DNA of 64,000 nt, taken from NCBI GenBank assembly GCA_005883215.1, contig VAYS01000006.1:1-64000 (forward strand), given 5' to 3'. Under the pieces are notes generated by a model that did not search any database, had not been told where the DNA came from, and saw nothing but the letters and a program-made list of their open reading frames with translations. The DNA is from Actinomycetota bacterium (GTDB taxonomy: Bacteria; Actinomycetota; Thermoleophilia; Solirubrobacterales; Solirubrobacteraceae). Both the position numbers and the translations under genes were made by a program. Positions 25,278 through 34,212 of the stretch are shown piece after piece. Every line of letters starts with the position of its first letter. Position 1 is the stretch's first letter.

Positions 25278-26342
25278 CTATGCCGCGGCGCCCGTCAGCC
25301 CGTAGGCCTCGGCCAGCTCGGGGTCCTTGCGGGCCAGCATCTCGGCCAGGTTGACCATCACCTTGCACTGCTTCCAGGTGGCGTCGTCCTGCATCTTGCC
25401 GTCGATCATGTGCACTCCCCGCCCGTCCGGGATGGCCTCGATCACCTTGCGGGCGAACGCCACCTCCTCGGGGTCGGGCGAGAAGACCTTCTTGGCGATC
25501 CCGATCTGGTTGGGGTGCAGCGACCACGCACCCACGCACCCGAGCAGGAACGCCGCCCGAAACTGGGTCTCGCACCCCTCGAGGTCGCGGATGTCGCCGT
25601 AGGGGCCGTAGAAGGGCAGCGCCCCCACCGCCGTGCAGGCGTCGACCATCCGGGCGATCGAGTAGTGCCAGGGGTCCTGCTGGGCGGTGGCCCGCGGGGC
25701 CTCGGGGTCATCGGGATCGGGGTCCTCGATCACCCGATAGGCGGGATGGCCGCCCCCCACCCGGGTGGTCTTCATGCGCCGGAAGGCGGCCAGGTCGGCC
25801 GGTCCGAAGCTCATCCCCTGCATACGGGGGCTGGCGGCCGCGATCGCCTCCAGGTTGTTGACCCCCAGCGAGGTCTCCAAGATGGCGTGGATCAGGATCG
25901 GGCGCTGTAGGCCGCCCCGGGCCTCGAGCTGGGCGAGCAGCCGATCCACGTAGTGGATGTCCCACGGCCCCTCGACCTTGGGGACCATCACCACCTCGAT
26001 GCGGTCGCCGATCTCGCCGACCACCTGCATCAGGTCGTCGAGCACCCAGGGGGACTCGAGGGCGTTGACCCGGGTCCACAGCGCGGTGTCGCCGAGCGCC
26101 ATCTCCTTGCCCACCCGGATCAGCCCCTCGCGCGCCGCCTCCTTGCGGTCTACCGGGATCGCGTCCTCGAGGTTGCCGAGCAGGATGTCGACCGACGGCG
26201 CGATCTCGGGCGCCTTGGCCACCATCTTCTCGTTGGAGAAGTCGAGGAAGTGGATCATGCGCGAGGGCTTTACCGGGATCTCGCGGACGGGCTCGGGGGC
26301 GTCGATGGCCAGGGGCTTGAAGAAGTCGCGTGGATTGCGCAA
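25278..26342 (-). CDS. mcl: malyl-CoA/beta-methylmalyl-CoA lyase (HpcH/HpaI-CitE superfamily)
   Basis: A TIM-barrel lyase that reversibly cleaves malyl-CoA to glyoxylate and acetyl-CoA and, in this subgroup, beta-methylmalyl-CoA to glyoxylate and propionyl-CoA. Landmarks: [18 protein letters not shown] (metal-binding acid region), [52 protein letters not shown] and [13 protein letters not shown]. These match MclA-type sequences more closely than citrate lyase CitE. I start at TTG 26342 (354 residues): GGAG lies 8 nt upstream and TACGAT lies at 26374-26379. The longer frame runs into the divergent MaoC gene. Confidence 0.88.
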   Translation of the reverse strand: MRNPRDFFKPLAIDAPEPVREIPVKPSRMIHFLDFSNEKMVAKAPEIAPSVDILLGNLEDAIPVDRKEAAREGLIRVGKEMALGDTALWTRVNALESPWVLDDLMQVVGEIGDRIEVVMVPKVEGPWDIHYVDRLLAQLEARGGLQRPILIHAILETSLGVNNLEAIAAASPRMQGMSFGPADLAAFRRMKTTRVGGGHPAYRVIEDPDPDDPEAPRATAQQDPWHYSIARMVDACTAVGALPFYGPYGDIRDLEGCETQFRAAFLLGCVGAWSLHPNQIGIAKKVFSPDPEEVAFARKVIEAIPDGRGVHMIDGKMQDDATWKQCKVMVNLAEMLARKDPELAEAYGLTGAAA

Positions 26343-26373
26343 AACGGCGTCTCCGGTCGGTGGGTGCGCTCTA

Positions 26374-26379
26374 ATCGTA
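26374..26379 (-). promoter_or_regulatory. -10-like element for the malyl-CoA lyase operon
   Basis: On the minus strand TACGAT stands 31 nt before the proposed TTG start, giving a leader of about 25 nt with a GGAG ribosome-binding site. It lies in the 133-bp divergent region shared with the MaoC gene. Confidence 0.45.
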
Positions 26380-26475
26380 TGAGGCGCGCGGACCCGGGGG
26401 GCGCGCTGGCGCGCGCGGCCCGGAACGAACCGGCACACTTCCGGCCCGCACCGAGACCAAGGAGACACCACACCC

Positions 26476-27036
26476 ATGGCTGAGCCCAGCACCGATTCCA
26501 GCGCCGGGGTCGAGACCGATCAGGCGGCCCGCGAGGCCTCGGGCGCCCACCCCTACGGCCGCTACCTGGAGGAGTTCGAGGTCGGCGACGTCTACAAGCA
26601 CTGGCCCGCCAAGACGGTCACCGAGGCCGAGGATCACCTGTTCTGCCTGCTGACCATGAACCACCACCCGCTGCACGTCAACGACGTCTACGCCCAACGC
26701 TCCCAGCAGGGTCGCAACGTGGTCGCCGGGCCCTTCGTCTACTCCCTGATCTTCGGGATGACCGTCTCCGACGTGAGCGGCAAGGCGATCGCCAACCTGG
26801 CCACCGAGGAGCTCTCGCATCCCGCCCCGGTGTTCCACGGCGACACGCTGTTCGTGGAATCGGAGGTGCTGGAGAAGAAGGAGTCGCGCTCCAAGCCCGA
26901 CCGGGGCACGGTCAAGGTCCACACCCGCGCCTACAACCAGGACGGCGTGCTGGTGGCCGAGTTCAAACGCGTGGTGCTCGTCCCCCGCAAGGAGCCCGGC
27001 CACAGCCCCCAGTCGGCCGAGGGCAACGTCGACTAG
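26476..27036 (+). CDS. MaoC-like dehydratase (candidate mesaconyl-CoA hydratase)
   Basis: A 186-residue hotdog-fold hydratase of the MaoC family. The hydratase-2 motif region reads [20 protein letters not shown], with the catalytic Asp/His equivalents in NHHPLHVND. This is followed by [17 protein letters not shown] and [22 protein letters not shown]. It is transcribed divergently from malyl-CoA lyase. In streptomycetes a similar short MaoC protein accompanies mcl, meaA and ccr, so mesaconyl-CoA to beta-methylmalyl-CoA hydration is a reasonable assignment, though by context. Start ATG 26476 with AAGGAGA upstream. Confidence 0.85.
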   Translation: MAEPSTDSSAGVETDQAAREASGAHPYGRYLEEFEVGDVYKHWPAKTVTEAEDHLFCLLTMNHHPLHVNDVYAQRSQQGRNVVAGPFVYSLIFGMTVSDVSGKAIANLATEELSHPAPVFHGDTLFVESEVLEKKESRSKPDRGTVKVHTRAYNQDGVLVAEFKRVVLVPRKEPGHSPQSAEGNVD

Positions 27037-27152
27037 GCCGAGTGGGCCGAGCGAATCGGCCGTCGCGGCGAAGATGGCACAATGCCGCCCCTAGCGACCC
27101 CGGCCCCCGGGTGTCCAGACGAGCAAGTCCAACCAGGGAGATGAACCCAATC

Positions 27153-28967
27153 GTGACCTCGCAGACCACCGTTCCCACGCAGAACGAGAAGCTGCTCGCC
27201 TGGGTGGAGCAGGTGGCGGAGCTGGTCAAGCCCGAGTCGGTGCACTGGTGCGACGGCTCGGCCGCGGAGTACGACCGTCTGTGCCAGACCCTGGTTGACG
27301 CCGGCACCTTCCAGCGCCTGTCCGACGCCAAGCGCCCCAACTCCTACCTGGCTCTGTCTGACGCCGGCGACGTCGCGCGCGTCGAGGACCGCACCTTCAT
27401 CTGCTCCGAGCGCCAGGAGGACGCCGGCCCGACCAACAACTGGCGCGATCCGGCGGAGATGCGCGAGACGCTCTCCGGCCTGTTCCGCGGCGCCATGCAG
27501 GGCCGGACCATGTACGTGGTCCCGTTCTCGATGGGTCCGCTGGGCTCGCCCATCGCCCACGTCGGCGTGCAGCTGACCGACTCGGCCTACGTGGCCGCGA
27601 GCATGCGGATCATGACCCGCATGGGCCAGAGGGCCCTGGATGCCCTGGGCGAAGACGGCGAGTTCGTGCCCTGCCTGCACTCCGTGGGCTACCCGTTGGT
27701 CGACGGCCGCGAGGACGTGTCCTGGCCGTGCGACGCCCACAACAAATGGATCGTGCACTTTCCCGAGACCCGCGAGATCTGGTCCTACGGGTCGGGCTAC
27801 GGCGGCAACGCCCTCCTGGGCAAGAAATGCTTCGCGCTGAGGATCGCCTCGGTCATGGCCCGCGACGAGGGCTGGCTGGCCGAGCACATGCTGATCCTCA
27901 AGCTCACCAGTCCCCAGGGTGAGGCCAAGTACGTCGGCGGCGCGTTCCCCTCGGCGTGCGGCAAGACCAACCTGGCCATGCTGATCCCCACCCTGCCGGG
28001 CTGGAAGGTCGAGACCATCGGCGACGACATCGCCTGGATGAAGTTCGACGCCGACGGTCGTCTGCGCGCGGTCAATCCCGAGGCCGGGTTCTTCGGAGTG
28101 GCGCCCGGCACCAACGAGGAGACCAACCCCAACGCGATCGCCACCCTGGGCGAGAACGCCGTGTTCACCAACTGCGCGCTCACCGACGGCGGCGACATCT
28201 GGTGGGAGGGCATGACCGCCCAGAAGCCGGGGCACCTGATCGACTGGCACGGCAACGACTGGACCCCGGACGCCGACAAGCCGGCCGCCCATCCCAACGC
28301 CCGCTTCACCGTGGCAGCCGCCCAGTGCCCGTCGATCGCCCCCGAGTGGGAGGACCCCGCCGGCGTGCCCATCGACGCGTTCCTGTTCGGGGGCCGGCGC
28401 TCGACCGTGGTGCCGCTGGTGCGCGAGGCCTTCGACTGGAACCACGGCGTGTTCTTGGGGGCGATCATGTCCTCGGAGACCACCGCCGCGGCCGCCGGGG
28501 ACGTGGGCAAGCTGCGCCATGACCCCTTCGCCATGCTCCCGTTCTGCGGCTACCACATGGCCGACTACTTCGGGCACTGGATCGAGCTGGGGGCCGCCGC
28601 CGACGCGGCCAAGCTGCCCAAGATCTTCTACGTCAACTGGTTTCGCAAGGACGAGCACGGCCGCTTTCTGTGGCCCGGGTTCGGAGAGAACAGCCGGGTG
28701 CTGGAGTGGATCTTCCGCCGCTGCCAGGGCACGGGCGAGGCACGGGAGACACCGATCGGGTTCGTGCCCGCAGCGGGGGCGATCGTCACCGACGGGCTAG
28801 ATGTGGACCCCCACGACATGGAGCGTCTGCTGGCCGTCGACTCCGGGGAGTGGAAGCTCGAGCTGCCGGCCATCCACCAGCACTTCGCGCGCTTCGGCGA
28901 GCAGCTGCCCCAGGCCCTGCGCGACCAGCTGAGCGCGCTCGAGCGGCGGCTGGGCGGGGACGACTAG
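27153..28967 (+). CDS. pckG: phosphoenolpyruvate carboxykinase (GTP)
   Basis: Interconverts oxaloacetate plus GTP with PEP plus CO2 plus GDP, cytosolic. Landmarks: [26 protein letters not shown], the kinase-1a P-loop [12 protein letters not shown], the metal-binding DDIAWM, and [18 protein letters not shown]. About 604 residues, normal for GTP-type PEPCK. Start is uncertain: GTG 27153 (12 nt after AGGGAG) fits homologues beginning MTSxT; ATG 27141 directly abuts that ribosome-binding site. Following the malyl-CoA lyase/MaoC loci, it gives a route from C4 acids to gluconeogenesis. Confidence 0.95.
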   Translation: MTSQTTVPTQNEKLLAWVEQVAELVKPESVHWCDGSAAEYDRLCQTLVDAGTFQRLSDAKRPNSYLALSDAGDVARVEDRTFICSERQEDAGPTNNWRDPAEMRETLSGLFRGAMQGRTMYVVPFSMGPLGSPIAHVGVQLTDSAYVAASMRIMTRMGQRALDALGEDGEFVPCLHSVGYPLVDGREDVSWPCDAHNKWIVHFPETREIWSYGSGYGGNALLGKKCFALRIASVMARDEGWLAEHMLILKLTSPQGEAKYVGGAFPSACGKTNLAMLIPTLPGWKVETIGDDIAWMKFDADGRLRAVNPEAGFFGVAPGTNEETNPNAIATLGENAVFTNCALTDGGDIWWEGMTAQKPGHLIDWHGNDWTPDADKPAAHPNARFTVAAAQCPSIAPEWEDPAGVPIDAFLFGGRRSTVVPLVREAFDWNHGVFLGAIMSSETTAAAAGDVGKLRHDPFAMLPFCGYHMADYFGHWIELGAAADAAKLPKIFYVNWFRKDEHGRFLWPGFGENSRVLEWIFRRCQGTGEARETPIGFVPAAGAIVTDGLDVDPHDMERLLAVDSGEWKLELPAIHQHFARFGEQLPQALRDQLSALERRLGGDD

Positions 28968-28998
28968 CGGCGTGCGCCTGGGGCCCGGCGGGCGCGCG

Positions 28999-29520
28999 AT
29001 GATCCGTCCAAGGACGCCGCTGGCGCTGCTCGCCGCGCCCGCCGCCGTGGCGGCGCTGGCGGTCGCCGCGTCGGGAGCCTCCGCCGGCTTGCCCGCGGTT
29101 CCCAGGCCCCCCTGCCGCGCCCCTAGCCTGAAGGCGAGCTTCGACGTCGTGAGCGGCAGCGCCGGCGCCGGCCACATCGTCTATCTCCTGCGCCTTCGCA
29201 ACCGGGGCCCCGGCCTCTGCCGGCTGACCGGGATCTCGCGCCTGCGACTGGTGGGCCGCAACGGGGCGCCGCTACCCACGCGCGCCCAGCCGGCCGGTGG
29301 CAGACTGCTCATCGCCCCCGGCCACCTGGTCAGGTCGACCGCGCGCTTCTCTCCGGACATCCCGAGCTTCGGCGAGCCCGCGCGCAGGTGCGAGCCGGTC
29401 GCCTATCGCCTGCGCATGACGCTTCGCCCGAGCGGGGACGCGGTCACCGCGGCGGTGCGGCCCCGGACTCGGGTGTGCGGACGCGGGCACATGGCGATGA
29501 GGCCGCTGCAGCTGCGCTGA
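28999..29520 (+). CDS. secreted DUF4232-like protein
   Basis: A 173-residue exported protein. A hydrophobic signal peptide (ALLAAPAAVAALAVAASGASA) is followed by a beta-sandwich domain with the DUF4232 pattern: a Cys shortly after the mature start, VYLLRLRNRGPGLCRLTGISRLRLVG in the middle, a later Cys in ARRCEPV and a last in TRVCG. Function unknown; relatives are actinobacterial lipoproteins or secreted proteins. A GTG at 28972, 5 bp after the pckG stop, is an alternative start giving nine more residues. Convergent with the dioxygenase-like gene. Confidence 0.75.
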   Translation: MIRPRTPLALLAAPAAVAALAVAASGASAGLPAVPRPPCRAPSLKASFDVVSGSAGAGHIVYLLRLRNRGPGLCRLTGISRLRLVGRNGAPLPTRAQPAGGRLLIAPGHLVRSTARFSPDIPSFGEPARRCEPVAYRLRMTLRPSGDAVTAAVRPRTRVCGRGHMAMRPLQLR

Positions 29521-29570
29521 GCGGGCGAGCGGCGAAGCACAGCGACGAAGGCGCCGTCGCCCGGCGACGC

Positions 29571-30344
29571 TCACGCCCTTAGGCCCAACACGATGCGGCC
29601 GGTGTAGCCGCCGGCGCCCCTGCGCCGGGTCAGGTGCGCCCGCGCTCGGGCGCCGCCCGCCTGGCGGAAGATCCCGTCGTCCTGGTTGGTGGTGTCGGGC
29701 TGTCCGTGGGGGCGGTAGGCGCCGGAGCGGTAGATGGCGTCGCTGGTCGCGTCCGAGAAGAAGATCTGTCCGGTATGGACCACGCGGCCGCCCACGTGCG
29801 CCTTGACATGGATGTGGGGAGAGCGGCCGGGATACCAGCCGGGATAGATCGTGTCGAAGAGCACCCCGCCGCGCGCGTCGCTGCGCTGGTGTCCGCGCAG
29901 GAACCGCTTGGCGTTGTCGGGCCCTCCTCCAGAGGGCGGTCCACCGCCGCCAAAGCCGGAGTAGACGCCGCTGGCGTTGGCGTGCCAGACCTCGACGTCG
30001 GCGCCCCGAATCGGCTTACAGGTGCCGGCGTCGACGACGGTGATACGCAGGGCGAGCGGCAGGCCGGGCAGCCCCTCGGTGATGTTGCGCCGGGTGAGAT
30101 GGCTGGCGATGTAGTAGGGACCCTCGGTGACCTCGGGGCTCAGCACGCACATGCGCGCCGCGCCGGCCGCCGGTGGCGATCCGACGCTCGCCGCGGGGGT
30201 GGTGGCGAGCCGCGGGGCCGGCCGGGATCCGCCGCCGCGCAGCAGCGCCCACGCGCCGGCGCCGGCGCCGAGCACCCCGGCGGCGGCGATCGCCTCGCGG
30301 CGGTTGAACAGCCCGGGGCGCTGGGAGTCGTTGGCGGGGGTCAC
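29571..30344 (-). CDS. secreted intradiol ring-cleavage dioxygenase-like protein
   Basis: A 257-residue protein of the protocatechuate/catechol intradiol dioxygenase superfamily. The N-terminus has a twin-arginine-like signal (NRREAIAAAGVLGAGAGAWAL), so it is probably exported folded. The Fe(III) ligands are visible: Tyr in EVTEGPYYI and Tyr, His, His in YPGWYPGRSPHIHVK. ADVEVWHANASGVYSGF is also diagnostic. Exported members act on unknown, possibly lignin- or humus-derived, catechols. The GTG at 30344 overlaps the stop of the upstream membrane protein (GTGA). Confidence 0.86.
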   Translation of the reverse strand: MTPANDSQRPGLFNRREAIAAAGVLGAGAGAWALLRGGGSRPAPRLATTPAASVGSPPAAGAARMCVLSPEVTEGPYYIASHLTRRNITEGLPGLPLALRITVVDAGTCKPIRGADVEVWHANASGVYSGFGGGGPPSGGGPDNAKRFLRGHQRSDARGGVLFDTIYPGWYPGRSPHIHVKAHVGGRVVHTGQIFFSDATSDAIYRSGAYRPHGQPDTTNQDDGIFRQAGGARARAHLTRRRGAGGYTGRIVLGLRA

Positions 30345-30814
30345 GAGGTCAGTGTGGCGAACGCGTCGCTGGTAGGACCGCGCGGCCGGAGGGCGGGGGA
30401 GTGGCGCGGGCGGCGACGCCCGGCCAGGACCCCCACCGTCAGCCCTACCAAGGAGGCCTCGACGAACAGCGAGGCGATGCCCAGCGGCTCGCCCCAGTTG
30501 CCGATGTCGTCCGTGGCCTGGGGCAACCCGGTCGTGCGGCTGAGGACGTAGCCGACCAGCACCGCGAGCGCGAGCACGCCGGCGGCCCGCCACGTGCGGT
30601 GGCCGCTGCCGCCGATGAGCAGCCCGGCCAGCGTCACGCTGGAGACGATCAGCCCGATGTACATCCACCCGAGGTAGGGGGTGCCGTCGAACTGGGCGGG
30701 GAGGTCGAGCAGGTGTATGAGCGCCATGCCCCCGAGCCCGATCACCGCGATCGCGCGGGCGACGCCGTCGCGTACCGCAGCCCGGAGGGCGGCACTGGGT
30801 TCGTGGTTGAACAT
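30341..30814 (-). CDS. four-helix membrane protein upstream of the dioxygenase
   Basis: A 157-residue protein with four predicted transmembrane helices (about residues 19-38, 49-68, 78-93 and 108-130) and a basic C-terminal tail. I do not recognise a named family. The helices contain small polar residues but no cofactor motif. ATG 30814 has GGAG 5 nt upstream. Its 4-base overlap with the exported dioxygenase-like gene suggests the two work together, for example at the membrane, but this is inference. Confidence 0.75.
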   Translation of the reverse strand: MFNHEPSAALRAAVRDGVARAIAVIGLGGMALIHLLDLPAQFDGTPYLGWMYIGLIVSSVTLAGLLIGGSGHRTWRAAGVLALAVLVGYVLSRTTGLPQATDDIGNWGEPLGIASLFVEASLVGLTVGVLAGRRRPRHSPALRPRGPTSDAFATLTS

Positions 30815-30919
30815 CGAGGCTCCTTCGGCTAGATCAACGTAGGGAGCAGGATCGACGCCCGCTGCAAGCGACCCCGAAGATCGACCTAAGACCGAGCTAT
30901 GAGGGCGGCCGATGCCGGC

Positions 30920-33406
30920 TCAGCCTCGCCGCCCGCCGGGGTGGCGCGTGCCCGGGCGCGTCTTGGTACAGGCGCGGTAGCGCCGGACGGTCACCCGCCG
31001 GCGCCCGGCGCGCGAGACGTCGACGAGACGCAGGCGAAACGCCGTCCGGCCGGGCCGGCGCACGACGACGCGGGTGATGCGCCGGGCGCGCACCGTGCGC
31101 ACGCGGCGGCCGTTTACGTAGACGAGCACGCGCACGATCGGCGAGCCGGCCAGCGAATGGATGCGAAACCGCAGGGTCGGTCGCCGGCAGCGCGCCCGCC
31201 GGCGGCCCGGTGCGCTCGCGCTGCGGTCGCACAGCCTGGCGCGCAGCGCCAGCTCGCGCGAGGAGGCCCCCACCGCCACGGGCAGGCAGCCGGGAAGGTC
31301 GCGCCAGCCGTGGGTCGCGGCGTCCCAGAACCGACGCGAGCGCGCGCCCACCTCAAGCGTCACCCGCCGGCGCGCACCGGGGGCCAGGGGCACGCGGGCA
31401 AAGGCGGCCAGGCGCCAGGGCGGCTCGGCCACCGGCGAGCCGGGAGGGGCTCCCACGTAGAGCTCGGGCACCGCGACCCCGGGACGGCCGCCGAGGTTGG
31501 TCACCTCCACGCTCACCGGCTGGGCTCCGCCGTGGCCGGGAGCGCCGACCTGCAGCCGTCCGAAGCCAAAGTGCGTGTAGGAGAGCCCGTACCCGAAGGG
31601 AAACGCCGGGGTCAGGCCGCGGGCGTCAAACCAGCGATAGCCGACCAGCACCCCCTCCTTGTAGGTGACCTCGTTGTCCACGCCGGGGTACTTCTGGGGA
31701 TCGCCCGCGGTGGGGATGTCGGCTTCCCGGTCGGGGAAGGTCACCGGAAGCCTCCCGCCGGGGTCGACGTCGCCGAACAGGACGCGGGCGAGCGCCAGTC
31801 CGCCCTGTTCGCCGGGATACCAGGCCTCCACCAGCCCCTTGATCCGATCGCGCCACGGCGTCAGCACCGGGCCGCCCGTCTCCAGGATCACGGCCGTGTT
31901 GGGCTGGGCCGCGGCCACCTGGTCGATGAGCCCGTCCTGGTTGCCCTGGTCGGGGCACTCCAGGCTCAGACAGCCGCGATCGGAGCCCTCGGTCTCATAG
32001 TCGGCGGCGAACACCAGCGCCACGTCGGCGCCGCGGGCGATCCCGGCCGCCCGCGCCGGATCGGTTCCGTCGTCGTAGGAGACGCTCACCCCGGGGCCGA
32101 CCCGCTGCCTGATCGCCGACAGGGGGTTGGCGAAGTCAAACGGCGTCACGTTTCCCGACCCGCCCCCGGTGACGAACGACGTGGCCGGCTTGCCGATCAC
32201 CGCGACCGAGTGCAGGCGTCCGGCGTCCAGGGGCAGGATCCCGCGGTTCTCGAGCACCGTCGCCGCCGACTCCTCGATGTGCTGGACGGTGGCGGCGTGG
32301 GCGGCCTTGTCGATCTGGGCGTCGTCGTTGCGATAGGCGGGACGATCGAAGAAGCCGAAGGCGAACAGGGTGCGCAGGATCCGGCGCACGTGCTCGTCGA
32401 CGGTGGCCGGGCTGGCCTGGCCGCTGGCCAGCGCGGCGTCGATTTGGGTGGGCGTGTATGCCCACGGCGGCCAGGGCTCGAAGTCCAAGCCGCCGTTGAG
32501 GTTGCCGGCGGTGTCGTGCGCGGCGCCGTAGTCGGCGAGCACGTAGCCGGCAAAGCCCCAGTCGCGCCTGAGGATGTCCTCCAGCAGCTGGCGGTTCTGG
32601 CAGGCGAAGGCGCCGTTGAGGCGGTTGTAGGAGCACATCACGATCGCGCTCCCGGCCTCCTTGACCGCGGACTCGAACTGGGGCAGGTAGACCTCGTGCA
32701 GGGTGCGCTCGTCGATGACCGAGTCGTGGATGTAGCGGCTGCCGACCGTCCCGGCGCCCAAGGGCGATCCCGGCCGCCCGGCCTGTCCGCTGGGGTCCTG
32801 ACCCTCCTGGTTGTTGGCGGCGAAGTGCTTGACCGTGGCCATCACCCCCTGGGACTGGGCGCCCCGGATCCACTGCACGGTCAGGCGAGAGACCAGATGG
32901 GGGTCCTCGCCGTAGGCTTCGAAGGTCCGTCCCCCGAGCGGCGTGCGCATGATGTTCACGGTGGGGGCGAAGACGGCGTCGTTGCCCTTTGACCGCGCCT
33001 CGTTGCCCACCACCGCCCCGGCGGCCGAGGCCAGCGCGGGGTCCCAGGTGGCGGCCAGCCCCATGGGGGCGGGCATGGCGGTGGCCGGCCCCTGCCGGGG
33101 ACCCAGCGGCCCGTCGCTGTAGTAGACGCTGGGCAGCCCGACGCGGTCGACCGCCGGGCTCTGGCCGGTGTGGATGTCCGGGCCCGAGTTGATCCCGCCC
33201 TGAAAGTCGTTTCCGCCGAGCAGGGAGACCTTCTCGTCCTGGCTAAGCGCCCCGAGCAGCAGCGCGGCGCGCTGGTCGGGCGAGCGCGAGGTGTCACACC
33301 ACGGGCGGGTGCTCGGGTCACCGCACCGTCCCGTCGCCGCGGCGGGGACCGCGCTGGACAGCGCGGCCAGCGCGCACACGGCGAGCGTGCCTCCCAGCCG
33401 GCGCAC
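30920..33406 (-). CDS. secreted glycoside hydrolase family 3 (beta-glucosidase-like)
   Basis: An 828-residue exported glycosidase. Signal peptide about residues 1-24 (cleavage near AAATG). The GH3 N-terminal barrel has GLPSVYYSDGPLGPR, ATVKHFAANNQE and the nucleophile Asp in AGYVLADYGAAHD. The C-terminal sandwich domain has VAVIGKPA and AWYPGEQGGLALARVLFGDVDPGGRLPVTFP, followed by a fibronectin-III-like domain (GYGLSYTHFGF). An extra Arg-rich tail of about 85 residues, starting at a Cys and ending RRYRAC plus a short tail, is not part of GH3. It resembles the tail of the subtilase-like protein at 46327. Start GTG 33406. Confidence 0.92.
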   Translation of the reverse strand: MRRLGGTLAVCALAALSSAVPAAATGRCGDPSTRPWCDTSRSPDQRAALLLGALSQDEKVSLLGGNDFQGGINSGPDIHTGQSPAVDRVGLPSVYYSDGPLGPRQGPATAMPAPMGLAATWDPALASAAGAVVGNEARSKGNDAVFAPTVNIMRTPLGGRTFEAYGEDPHLVSRLTVQWIRGAQSQGVMATVKHFAANNQEGQDPSGQAGRPGSPLGAGTVGSRYIHDSVIDERTLHEVYLPQFESAVKEAGSAIVMCSYNRLNGAFACQNRQLLEDILRRDWGFAGYVLADYGAAHDTAGNLNGGLDFEPWPPWAYTPTQIDAALASGQASPATVDEHVRRILRTLFAFGFFDRPAYRNDDAQIDKAAHAATVQHIEESAATVLENRGILPLDAGRLHSVAVIGKPATSFVTGGGSGNVTPFDFANPLSAIRQRVGPGVSVSYDDGTDPARAAGIARGADVALVFAADYETEGSDRGCLSLECPDQGNQDGLIDQVAAAQPNTAVILETGGPVLTPWRDRIKGLVEAWYPGEQGGLALARVLFGDVDPGGRLPVTFPDREADIPTAGDPQKYPGVDNEVTYKEGVLVGYRWFDARGLTPAFPFGYGLSYTHFGFGRLQVGAPGHGGAQPVSVEVTNLGGRPGVAVPELYVGAPPGSPVAEPPWRLAAFARVPLAPGARRRVTLEVGARSRRFWDAATHGWRDLPGCLPVAVGASSRELALRARLCDRSASAPGRRRARCRRPTLRFRIHSLAGSPIVRVLVYVNGRRVRTVRARRITRVVVRRPGRTAFRLRLVDVSRAGRRRVTVRRYRACTKTRPGTRHPGGRRG

Positions 33407-33528
33407 CTCTACGCCTGCACCTCCCGGGCCATGGCGACAGCCAGGCTACCGCCAACCCGGGGCCAGGGCGCCGGCTGCCAGGACCGAGCTGGCCTTGGCT
33501 CAGGTGGCCCGCGAAGGGCCGACGGCGT

Positions 33529-34104
33529 CTAGTGGACGTCCTCGCTGGCGGCGGCGGGCGGACGCGACTCCTCGGCCAGCGAGGTGATCGCCAGCTGGCC
33601 GCGCGCGGCCTCCTCCAGCACCTCGGTGGCCTCCTCGCTGGAGCGGGCGTAGAGCTCGACCAGCAGGTGCACGACGATCCGATTGTCCTCCTCGTGCTTG
33701 TGGAAACGCACGTGGGTGAAGAACTCGCGCACGCCGTGGTCGCCGAAGGCGGCGTAGGAGAGCGCGTCGCCCGCCTCGGGGCCCGAGCACGTCTCGACCT
33801 CGTCCCCGTCCACGGCCACCGTGCACGACGCGACCCACGGCGTGCCCGCGATCATCCGCTCCCAGCGATCCTCGATCGGCTGCACGCGCCCGTCCTGAAA
33901 ACCCAGGTGGGGCTGGTCGTGCATGCAGTCCAGGCACTGGACGACCGCCTCCTGCATCTCGTCGACCACGTCGGCCCGCTCGCCGCTCTCGGGGTCGATC
34001 TTGTGAATTCCCTCGTAGTGGACCTGGACCTCCAGGTCCTGCGACCAGCACCGGTAGCAGCGCAGCCAGCTCTTGGGCGTGGTCTCGGCCGGGGCGCCTT
34101 CCAT
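33529..34104 (-). CDS. unknown protein with two CxxC pairs
   Basis: A 191-residue protein I do not recognise. Two cysteine pairs (RCYRCWSQ near residue 16 and QCLDCMHD near residue 58) suggest a zinc ribbon with a long insertion. The middle (PWVASCTVAVDGDEVETCSG) has two more cysteines. The C-terminal half is alpha/beta and acidic, ending in a helix-rich stretch. No signal peptide or membrane segment. The start ATG 34104 is followed by MEGAPAETT; the much longer open frame upstream is a GC-skew shadow of the lipase gene. Confidence 0.72.
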   Translation of the reverse strand: MEGAPAETTPKSWLRCYRCWSQDLEVQVHYEGIHKIDPESGERADVVDEMQEAVVQCLDCMHDQPHLGFQDGRVQPIEDRWERMIAGTPWVASCTVAVDGDEVETCSGPEAGDALSYAAFGDHGVREFFTHVRFHKHEEDNRIVVHLLVELYARSSEEATEVLEEAARGQLAITSLAEESRPPAAASEDVH

Positions 34105-34212
34105 CAGCGGGATTCTAGGCGCTGGCCCGCGAGCCCCTTTGACGCCTGGCGCGCTTGACGGCGGGCGAGCCAAAGCCATAGGGTCGCCGCCATCAGCCGT
34201 CGTCTCCTGCCC

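Noticed and set aside
26343-26492. N-terminal extension of malyl-CoA lyase to 26492
   Set aside because: It would overlap the divergent MaoC gene and its promoter and adds only low-complexity residues; TTG 26342 has a ribosome-binding site.
27042-27152. Longer PEPCK start at 27042
   Set aside because: The extra residues are Arg/Pro-rich with no homology, and a ribosome-binding site lies only before 27141/27153.
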